DNA of 64,000 nucleotides from assembly GCA_036011085.1 (NCBI GenBank), contig DASCMS010000023.1, positions 3,356-67,355 of the forward strand, given 5' to 3'. This document shows, in pieces, positions 1 to 6,269 of this stretch; positions within the stretch are counted from its first letter, which is position 1; each line of letters begins with the position of its first letter. The DNA is from UBA8231 sp036011085. GTDB lineage: Bacteria; Latescibacterota; UBA2968; UBA8231. The notes under the pieces were generated by a model, which was given only the letters and a program-made list of their open reading frames with translations, was not told the origin of the DNA and did no database searches. The position numbers and the translations under genes are program-made.

Positions 1-154
1 GGAGAGCGCAGCCAACCATGTGTGTACCCTACCAGGATCGGTGCAGCGAAGTCAACGAAGCGTTGGGAATCTGCAACCTTGGGATCCACCGCCTCTTCTG
101 GCTCAGTGGCCGAATTGGCTTTTGCCCAACCAGCCACACACCTTCAGACTGGAG

Positions 155-391
155 TAGACCCAAAACAGGACGTGCGTGCGGTCTCTTACAGCGACGGCGT
201 CACCCACACTGGTCGAGTTGGGACTTTACTGGTCCTGGGACCGCCACCGCCGTAATCCACTGATCGCAGAGTTTGTCGTGCATCTCCGCGAACAGTTCCG
301 AGCGGAACTCCGTCAGGAAACCCGAGAACGTTCTGTCGTCCGCCGATCCGGATCCCTCGTCGCGACGATCGACACGCTGAGGGTCCCTTGA
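155..391 (+). pseudogene. possible C-terminal remnant of a LysR-type regulator
   Basis: A short open frame ends at 391. It contains a stretch around ELGLYWSWDR followed by NPLIAEFVVHLRE, which resembles the last strand and helix of the LysR effector-binding domain. The same frame has a stop about 20 codons upstream, and no DNA-binding part is visible in any frame back to base 1. If the resemblance is real, this is a decayed or frameshifted tail. It could equally be a chance frame in GC-rich DNA, so the call is tentative. Confidence 0.2.
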
Positions 392-655
392 GGTCAGTCC
401 CTGCGAAGGCAAGATGCCCGGGCAGTTGGGGTGAGCGCCGACGCCGACGGCCGCATTGGCTCACGACTGCCATCTTGCACTCCCATCCGCCGGGTCCGAG
501 AGGCCCATGCCCTGTGCGACCAACGCCGACTTGCACGCGCAGCAGGTCCCACCACCTTCTGCTTTTTCGCAGATTTGTCGTCCAATGAGGGACGATTGAG
601 GGAAAATCGCATATACGCCAAATCGTAAGTATTTATATTTACAACAGGTTAACAC
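392..655. other. intergenic region, no gene seen
   Basis: No frame in this stretch reads like a protein on either strand. The last 60 bases are clearly AT-richer than the rest (TATATT at 634-639) and lie just before the HAD gene, so they probably hold its promoter, but no good -35 box is seen at the right distance. Confidence 0.4.
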
Positions 656-1348
656 ATGCAAAACATCAAAGCAGTGCTGTTCGACATGGACGGCACCCTC
701 GTCGACTCCGAGCGCCAGTCCGAGCAGGCCATGCTGGCCCTGCTGACGGAACGCGGCCGCTCTACCGACGGACTCGACCTGGTGCAGTTTCACGGCGTCG
801 CCTGGAAGCAGATCGCCGCCAGGCTGCTGGAGCTATACCCCGGCGTCGGTGCCGGTGTCGTGCAATTGGCTGGCGACATCGAGGCGGGGTTCCAGCATTT
901 GTTCGTCACCACGCCGCCTGACATAATCCCTGGCGCCCTCGAGGCCTTCGCCGCTGCGGCCGCCGCCTTTCCCGGAGCCACCACTATCGTCACCGGCAGC
1001 GAGGCACGGGCCGTCGAGAACCTTCTCGATCGCACGGACCTGCACGAGTTGTGCACGGGATACACCAGCTGTGACCAGTATCAGAAGTCCAAGCCCGACC
1101 CGCAGAGTTACCTGGTCGCCGCCGACCGCCTTGGTGTGGCGCCTGAATCCTGCCTCGTCTTTGAAGACTCACGTGCGGGACTGATGGCTGCCCGTGCCGC
1201 GGGTATGTGCTGCATCGCCATCACGCGCGGCGTTCCGGAACGAGTGCGGCAGGCGGCCGAATTGGCCGACGACGCCATCGACGACTTTCGCGATCTGCCT
1301 GACGGGTTTTTTGCCAGCGCAGCACAGCCCGGAAAGAGCAGCGACTGA
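656..1348 (+). CDS. HAD-superfamily phosphatase / beta-phosphoglucomutase-like
   Basis: A 230-residue haloacid-dehalogenase hydrolase of subfamily IA. Motif I is FDMDGTLVD, with nucleophile Asp10 and acid/base Asp12. Motif II is TGS at 113-115, the motif III lysine is Lys146 in KSKPDP, and motif IV is Glu170-Asp171 in VFEDS. Residues 15-85 form the helical cap expected of this subfamily. Such enzymes dephosphorylate sugar phosphates or interconvert beta-hexose phosphates in the cytoplasm; the sequence does not reveal the substrate. The gene stands alone, convergent with the oxidoreductase operon 9 bp away. The start is supported by an AGGT element shortly before the ATG and the immediate start of the motif-I strand. 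Confidence 0.85.
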   Translation: MQNIKAVLFDMDGTLVDSERQSEQAMLALLTERGRSTDGLDLVQFHGVAWKQIAARLLELYPGVGAGVVQLAGDIEAGFQHLFVTTPPDIIPGALEAFAAAAAAFPGATTIVTGSEARAVENLLDRTDLHELCTGYTSCDQYQKSKPDPQSYLVAADRLGVAPESCLVFEDSRAGLMAARAAGMCCIAITRGVPERVRQAAELADDAIDDFRDLPDGFFASAAQPGKSSD

Positions 1349-1357
1349 ACCGCCGCT

Positions 1358-2449
1358 TCAGTCGCTCCGCCATACCTCCAGCGGATGCCGGCGCTCGGTC
1401 AGTGGCAGTATCACGCGGCGTCCACCCTCACGGTGCGACTGATAGATCCCCAGGATCATCTCGAACGCCGTCCTTCCTTCGGCCCCACTTCCGGGAGGCT
1501 CCTCATCGGCGTCGATGGCCGTCGCGAAGGCGCGGTACATGTGCGCGATCGTGCTGGCTCGGCCGTTGATCTCGCCGATATCGACGGCCTGCCAGTCACC
1601 GAAGTCCGCTGGCGCACCCTCCATCGGTCGAGGCAGATGCCACAGCCCTCCTCCGAGGGCTCCAGAGGCGCGCACCGCCAGCTGTCCGGTGGAACCGAGG
1701 ATATCGACTCCGTAGTTCTCATTGTTCCTCGTCTCGTACCCGAGAAACTGAATCTCACCGAGAATACCGCCGGGGAATCCGAAGTGTCCCAGCGCCTGAT
1801 TGCCGGCGACGGGACCGGAGTCGCGATCCTTCGGTGACATCTGCTTCGCTTCCATGATGTCAGCCGCCACGACTTCACGCCCCTCCCACAGTACCGAACC
1901 CGACACCCACCCGGGGGTGCCGCCCATGACCATCATCATGTCGGTCACGTGGGTACCCATCTCCATGAATTCGTTCCCCGACTTGCGGCCGTGTTTGTTG
2001 CGGCCGCGCACCATGACCACGTCGCCGATGGCGCCATCGTCGATCATCTGCCGCGCCTTGACCACGGCGGGGTTTACGTGATTCTGCTGGTTGATGGCGA
2101 ACTTCGCCCCCGACGATTCGGCTGCCGCCACCATCTCGTCGGCCTCCACGAGGTCGATGGCGATCGGTTTCTCACACAACACGGACACACCCCGTCGCAG
2201 GGCAGCCACCGTCGGCTCGTGATGGTGCCGCGTCTGCGTCGCCACCACGACGAGGTCGGGAGTCGACCCGTCGAGCATGGCCGCCACGTCGGTGTAGCGT
2301 CCCTCGACACCGAACTCGTCTCCCTTGGACTCGAGGGCTTCGGCAGACACGTCGCACAAGGCCACCGTCTCGAAGTCGTCGAGATCGGCCAGCACCTGCA
2401 GGTGGTGCTTCCCCATGCCACCACAGCCGACGACGGCGGTGCGTCTCAT
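1358..2449 (-). CDS. Gfo/Idh/MocA-family oxidoreductase
   Basis: A 363-residue NAD(P)-dependent sugar or cyclitol dehydrogenase homologue. The Rossmann dinucleotide motif is at the very start (VVGCGGMGKHH), followed by the family EKPIA segment around residue 93 that carries the catalytic-lysine region. The C-terminal alpha/beta domain holds the substrate site. The chosen ATG at 2449 overlaps the stop of the upstream paralogue as ATGA, implying translational coupling; an in-frame ATG seven codons earlier would put extra residues before the nucleotide-binding strand. It is the last gene of the sulfatase-oxidoreductase-oxidoreductase operon, which suggests oxidation or epimerisation of a sugar freed by desulfation. 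The substrate is unknown. Confidence 0.88.
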   Translation of the reverse strand: MRRTAVVGCGGMGKHHLQVLADLDDFETVALCDVSAEALESKGDEFGVEGRYTDVAAMLDGSTPDLVVVATQTRHHHEPTVAALRRGVSVLCEKPIAIDLVEADEMVAAAESSGAKFAINQQNHVNPAVVKARQMIDDGAIGDVVMVRGRNKHGRKSGNEFMEMGTHVTDMMMVMGGTPGWVSGSVLWEGREVVAADIMEAKQMSPKDRDSGPVAGNQALGHFGFPGGILGEIQFLGYETRNNENYGVDILGSTGQLAVRASGALGGGLWHLPRPMEGAPADFGDWQAVDIGEINGRASTIAHMYRAFATAIDADEEPPGSGAEGRTAFEMILGIYQSHREGGRRVILPLTERRHPLEVWRSD

Positions 2450-3447
2450 GTTCTCAGTTCTCCGGCGCAACGCAGGATCGTCTCCTGCACGAGCAGTTCG
2501 TGGTCGAGGTCGCGGATGGGGGCCCGGCCGTCACGGACCACTCCGACAAAATCGACCAGCTCAGCGTCGTAGCACTGTTGGCGGCTCCGCGTCTCCATTT
2601 CGATCACCTGCTCTCCTTCTTCATACCCGTCACGTGCCTCGTCCAGGCACAGGCGGATCTGGTTTCCCGGCTCGAATGGTTCAGTGATGATCGCCGACCC
2701 CCTGGTGCCGTAGACCTCGAAGCGGCGCGCCATGGGACGGGTTTCGAGGGCGGCGATATCGACGGTGGCAATGGCGCCGTCGAACTCGAATACGCCCAGA
2801 CAGTTGTCCTTGAAGCCGGCCACCTGGCCGGAGTCGTTGCGCAGGAAGGAGGTCACCTTCTCTGGCCGGCCGAGCATCCACAGGATCTGATCCAGCATGT
2901 GCCCGGACAGGTCGTACAGGATGCCACCCTCATGGTTGTCGGCGATGATCTGCTGTGCCGCGGGCGGCAGGAACGTCGACATGTGGGCCCGCACGGAGAA
3001 CACCTGACCGAGGAATCCCGACCGCACCCACTCACAGACCTGCTGAAAGACTTCATGGTAGCGCAGCATGTAACCCATCTGCACATGGATTCGCCCGGCC
3101 TTGGCCGCGGCGAACATCCGCTGCGCCTGGGCCCAGTCGTCGCCAGCAGGCTTGTCGTACCAGACGTGTTTTCCGGCGGTGACGATGGCCTCGGTCTGTC
3201 CCAGGCTCTCGTTGTTGCGGCCCTCCGAGGCGACGGCGACGATGGAGCTGTCTCCCAGCATCTGACCTTCAGTCTCGAACCAGTGAACGTCGGCGAAGGC
3301 CCCACCGGCGGCGGCCCGTCGCGCCGCGTCGGGTTCGAACACGCCGGCCACCTCTACATCCGGGTTTTCCTGCATCGATCGCAACTTGCCACCGGCGTGG
3401 CCGTGGCCGGTGCCGTACTGCGCCATACGAAGTGTCCCGCTTCCCAT
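2446..3447 (-). CDS. Gfo/Idh/MocA-family oxidoreductase (second copy)
   Basis: A 333-residue member of the same superfamily as its downstream neighbour but strongly diverged. The N-terminal motif GTGHGHAGG replaces the usual GxGxxG, and the family EKP lysine region reads YDKPAGDDW near residue 100. The C-terminal region (about 130-330) has the usual dimerising beta-sheet. It lies 30 bp downstream of the sulfatase and overlaps the next oxidoreductase by 4 bp, so all three are very likely co-transcribed. Pairs of Gfo/Idh/MocA enzymes often carry out consecutive steps such as oxidation then reduction at another carbon; that role here is inference. Confidence 0.85.
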   Translation of the reverse strand: MGSGTLRMAQYGTGHGHAGGKLRSMQENPDVEVAGVFEPDAARRAAAGGAFADVHWFETEGQMLGDSSIVAVASEGRNNESLGQTEAIVTAGKHVWYDKPAGDDWAQAQRMFAAAKAGRIHVQMGYMLRYHEVFQQVCEWVRSGFLGQVFSVRAHMSTFLPPAAQQIIADNHEGGILYDLSGHMLDQILWMLGRPEKVTSFLRNDSGQVAGFKDNCLGVFEFDGAIATVDIAALETRPMARRFEVYGTRGSAIITEPFEPGNQIRLCLDEARDGYEEGEQVIEMETRSRQQCYDAELVDFVGVVRDGRAPIRDLDHELLVQETILRCAGELRT

Positions 3448-3477
3448 CTTCCTCTCCCTGCGCTCGCGCGCCTTCGT

Positions 3478-4878
3478 TCAGAACTGCGTTACGTGTGGTG
3501 TGCCGATATCGATGGCAAAGGCCGTGGCGTCGAAGCTGCGTTTCATCAGGTCGAAACGCAGTTGCTGCCGATTGTCATCATCCCAGAGATTGTCGAACTC
3601 GCCGGGATCGTTCTCCAGATCGTAGAGCTCCCCCGCCTCCAGACCGTGGTAGACACACAGCTTGTGCCGCCTGTCGCGGTACATCGTCGCGAACGTGCCC
3701 TTGATGTGCGTGCGGTCCACCGGGCTGAGAGCGTGGTAGAACTCGCTGCGTACGAAGTCCCGATGAGTGTCAGGATCCACGTCGCCACGCAACAGTTCGG
3801 CCAGTGACCGCCCCTGCATGCGTTCCGGTGCGGGCTGTCCTGCTTCGGCCAGCAGCGTCGGCGCCAGATCGGTCAACTCCACCAGCGCCTCACTGCGGAG
3901 ACCTTGGCGGTACTGCCCGGGCCACGAGATGACGAGAGGCACGCGCACGAGGGGCTCGTAGAAGCGGCTGCCTTTGTGCATCAGTTCGTGCTCGCCCACC
4001 ATGTCGCCGTGGTCGGAGGTGAAGATGACGATCGTATCCTGACGCTGGCCACCGCGGTCCAGGCTCTCGAGCATACGACCCACGTTGTCGTCGATGAGGG
4101 TGATCATGGCGAAATACGCTGCCTGCATCTGCTGACGGCGCTCCAGTTCGATCGGCTTGTCCGGCGTACCGAAATCGACGTCGGCAAAGCGTCTCTGGTG
4201 GGCCACGTCTCCGGCGCCAACGGGGTACCCAGGCAGTTGATCTGGTTGGTACCGTCCCAGGTACTGCCGTGGCGGGTCCAGCGGCGGATGGGGATCAAAG
4301 GGATTGACGCTCATCAACCAGGGCGTGTCGCCACGATCCTCTTCCATGAATTCGATGGCCATGTCCGCACACCAGGCGGTCTGCGTCAGGTGTGGTGGCG
4401 TATCGAGGGGGTTCTTGTTGAAGTCTTTCAGCCTGTGCCCGCGCTCGTGCACCCAGTCGGCATAGGCGTGGCCCTCAGGCCACTGATCCCGCGGATCATG
4501 ACTCCAGTGGAAGACGCGGTAGCCGTCGTCGCCCCGTGGTTCGATCCGTCCGTGGGCGCCGGCCAGATGCAGCTTGCCCGCCAGTCCGCAATCGTAACCG
4601 GTATCCGCCAGCAGTCGTGTCACCAGGGGCGCCGCCCCGGGCCACCGTTCGTTGCCGTTGCAGCAACCGTGCACCGACGACGGGTACATGCCGGTGAGAA
4701 AACTGGATCGACTGGCGGTACAGATCGGGCTCTGGCAGAAGGTGTGAGTGAAGGCCACACCCTCGCTCACGAGACGGTCGACGTGGGGTGTCTGGATATG
4801 CTCGTTGCCAAGAGCATGGATCGTGTCCCAGCGCTGTTCGTCGGTACAGATCCACAAGATGTTGGGTCGTCGCGGCAT
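3478..4878 (-). CDS. type I (formylglycine) sulfatase
   Basis: A 466-residue arylsulfatase-family hydrolase. The metal aspartate (Asp13 in ICTDEQR) starts the alkaline-phosphatase-like core. The formylglycine signature is Cys53-Thr-Ala-Ser-Arg57, a C-x-A-x-R form of the C/S-x-P/A-x-R consensus, so the cysteine must be matured by a formylglycine-generating enzyme or anSME, neither of which is encoded here. The later TSDHGDMVGEH segment supplies the second set of metal ligands. There is no signal peptide, so it probably acts in the cytoplasm on imported sulfated sugars. The ATG starts directly on the PNILWI core strand, but no Shine-Dalgarno sequence precedes it; a terminator-like hairpin ends only 16 bases upstream. 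Confidence 0.93.
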   Translation of the reverse strand: MPRRPNILWICTDEQRWDTIHALGNEHIQTPHVDRLVSEGVAFTHTFCQSPICTASRSSFLTGMYPSSVHGCCNGNERWPGAAPLVTRLLADTGYDCGLAGKLHLAGAHGRIEPRGDDGYRVFHWSHDPRDQWPEGHAYADWVHERGHRLKDFNKNPLDTPPHLTQTAWCADMAIEFMEEDRGDTPWLMSVNPFDPHPPLDPPRQYLGRYQPDQLPGYPVGAGDVAHQRRFADVDFGTPDKPIELERRQQMQAAYFAMITLIDDNVGRMLESLDRGGQRQDTIVIFTSDHGDMVGEHELMHKGSRFYEPLVRVPLVISWPGQYRQGLRSEALVELTDLAPTLLAEAGQPAPERMQGRSLAELLRGDVDPDTHRDFVRSEFYHALSPVDRTHIKGTFATMYRDRRHKLCVYHGLEAGELYDLENDPGEFDNLWDDDNRQQLRFDLMKRSFDATAFAIDIGTPHVTQF

Positions 4879-4894
4879 GGCAACCGATAAGCAT

Positions 4895-4929
4895 AAAAAA
4901 AGCAGGGAGCCCTGGGGAGGGCTCCCTGC
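4895..4929 (-). terminator. rho-independent terminator just upstream of the sulfatase ATG
   Basis: Read on the minus strand, 4929-4902 forms a perfect 12-bp GC-rich stem with a four-base loop, followed by seven T (4901-4895). It lies 16 bases before the sulfatase start, so it must either end an upstream RNA or act as an attenuator. A competing six-bp hairpin (4922-4936) reuses part of the stem and could serve as an antiterminator. Confidence 0.8.
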
Positions 4930-5048
4930 TAGGGAGAACTGTCAGACGGGGGAGAAAGCTGAGGTCCGTCTGACTTTCCGGAATGGCGACACGAGGCGGG
5001 CTATCGTCATTCCAGTTCGGTCAGCCCCGAAAGGCAGACCGTGGGGAT
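4895..5048 (-). ncRNA. candidate structured RNA / leader with three-way junction
   Basis: From a predicted start near 5048 the minus-strand RNA can fold into four elements. These are a 5' hairpin (5040-5019, GGTC and GCC arms with one internal mismatch), a ten-bp stem (5013-5004 with 4989-4980), a nine-bp stem (4974-4966 with 4949-4941), and the terminator stem. Bases 5018-5014 pair with 4940-4936, closing the two middle stems into a three-way junction. It does not match a riboswitch class I can name. It could be a stand-alone small RNA or an attenuating leader of the sulfatase operon. Confidence 0.5.
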
Positions 5049-5054
5049 GGCAGA

Positions 5055-5083
5055 ACCTTACAGAGCCATTCTGTCGATGTCAA
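5055..5083 (-). promoter_or_regulatory. sigma-70-like promoter of the structured RNA / sulfatase operon
   Basis: On the minus strand TTGACA (5083-5078) is followed after exactly 17 bases by TAAGGT (5060-5055). Transcription would begin around 5048, just at the first predicted hairpin of the RNA. The -35 box is perfect and the -10 box is moderate. Confidence 0.55.
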
Positions 5084-5087
5084 GGAT

Positions 5088-5128
5088 ACAAAAGAGACCG
5101 GCGGGGTCGCCTCGGCCCCACCGGTCTC
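5088..5128 (-). terminator. rho-independent terminator
   Basis: Minus-strand reading gives an eight-bp stem (5128-5121 with 5101-5094), one mismatch, then a further GGGG/CCCC pairing, followed by TTTT. It would end transcription from the GNAT gene or from the promoter-like element at 5210-5182, only a few bases before the next promoter begins. Confidence 0.65.
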
Positions 5129-5181
5129 GTTCAACCTTCTCTGGCACCCCAGTTCACGTGACCGAGAAGTTTTGTGCCCTA

Positions 5182-5210
5182 ATACTAAGTGGTTCTTCTA
5201 GAACCGTCAA
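5182..5210 (-). promoter_or_regulatory. second promoter-like element with an inverted repeat in its spacer
   Basis: Minus strand TTGACG (5210-5205), a 17-base spacer and TAGTAT (5187-5182). The spacer holds the inverted repeat GGTTCT-n3-AGAACC (5205-5191), the position expected for a repressor operator. It would give an RNA of about 90 bases ending at the 5094-5128 hairpin. Confidence 0.45.
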
Positions 5211-5276
5211 GCAATGAAATCTAGCTCTAGATCCTGTTTTTTCAGCGGTTGCGACAATCTCTAGTCAGGGCTAGAG
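5191..5276. repeat. three CTAG-containing inverted repeats
   Basis: Three separate inverted repeats contain CTAG: GGTTCT-n3-AGAACC (5191-5205), ATCTAG-CT-CTAGAT (5219-5232) and CTCTAG-n6-CTAGAG (5259-5276). CTAG is usually scarce in bacterial DNA, so five copies in 80 bp is unusual. They lie over and upstream of a promoter-like element, so an operator array is plausible. Confidence 0.45.
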
Positions 5277-5289
5277 TGTTGTCCTGAAT

Positions 5290-6264
5290 CTACATCTCCC
5301 ATTCCGTCACATCCGCCATCCGGGTGCGCCGGGTGTCCACCGCGACCCGCCCGGCGGCCTGACCGGTGGAGGTGAAGCCGCCGGCGGCAAGCACCGCATC
5401 CTTGTCCGGACAGCCATCGTCGCTGACGGCCAGCCAGCTGTTTTTCTGTGACAGATCCAGGGCTCCCAGGATCTCGGTTCCGTAGTCCCAGAAGGCCGGG
5501 TGACAGTAGACGTCGAGCAGGCCCGTATCCGGCCACAGTGGATGCTCGCCAGCCACGGCGGCCCCGACCACGGCACCGGTTTCCGGGCGCACCAGAACAC
5601 GTCCCTGGCGGCTATCGTCATGCAGCAGATGCAGCCAGCCGCCCTCCGTGGACACCCGCCCGAACATCCGCAGCGGCGCACATCGTACCGTCCCCGGAAA
5701 GGCCCCGGTGAACAGCGGCGCCGACGTCGGCCAGTTCTCCCAGGAGGCAGACCGGACTTCCACCGGCCCTTGCGCGAACCATCCGGCGCGGAAGGTTTCT
5801 CCCGACGCCGCGTAGTACTCCATCAGACCGCTTTCCGGCTCGAGGCCCCGGAACCCTTCGGCATGATAGATGTGGTAGGGAGCGGAATCGAAGCCCGTGC
5901 CGAGAAACAGGGCCTGGCCGTGGCGCTGACGGAAGTCCTCCATCAGCAGACTCATCAGCGAGCTGGCCGCTCCCTGGCGACGATCTTCCGGCACCGTATA
6001 TACGTGGCCGAAGTGGCCCACCCCATAGTGGCTGACGGTCATGATATTGGCGAAGGGAACTCCGTCACGGTGCAGCACGTAGTACCTGACATCGATGCCC
6101 AGGTTCTGGCGCAGGCACTCGGCGTTGCCCCAGGCCCACACCTCCCCCTTGTGGCTCAGCAGATCACAGACTCGATCTGCCCACTGCGGATCGGGGCCGA
6201 TGACGACGCCGGCCTCGACCTTTTCCCCACCTTTGAGCTCCACCACCCCGAGTCGCTCGTACAT
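5290..6264 (-). CDS. GNAT-family N-acetyltransferase
   Basis: A 324-residue protein whose residues 60-150 carry the GNAT fold. Motif A is VYTVPEDRRQGAASSLM (about 88-104), whose R-R-Q-G-A loop binds the pyrophosphate of acetyl-CoA. A later GFDSAPYHIYHAEGF segment matches motif B, where a tyrosine often protonates CoA. The C-terminal half (about 170-324) is an extra domain without a motif I recognise. The acceptor is unknown. It lies 5 bp downstream of the M28/AAC(3) fusion, so the operon encodes two acetyltransferase-type domains side by side, suggesting acylation of a small molecule or peptide. Confidence 0.8.
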   Translation of the reverse strand: MYERLGVVELKGGEKVEAGVVIGPDPQWADRVCDLLSHKGEVWAWGNAECLRQNLGIDVRYYVLHRDGVPFANIMTVSHYGVGHFGHVYTVPEDRRQGAASSLMSLLMEDFRQRHGQALFLGTGFDSAPYHIYHAEGFRGLEPESGLMEYYAASGETFRAGWFAQGPVEVRSASWENWPTSAPLFTGAFPGTVRCAPLRMFGRVSTEGGWLHLLHDDSRQGRVLVRPETGAVVGAAVAGEHPLWPDTGLLDVYCHPAFWDYGTEILGALDLSQKNSWLAVSDDGCPDKDAVLAAGGFTSTGQAAGRVAVDTRRTRMADVTEWEM

Positions 6265-6269
6265 GACGA

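Noticed and set aside
2500..3807. A 435-codon plus-strand frame across the oxidoreductase and sulfatase genes
   Set aside because: It spans two real minus-strand genes and has no motif.
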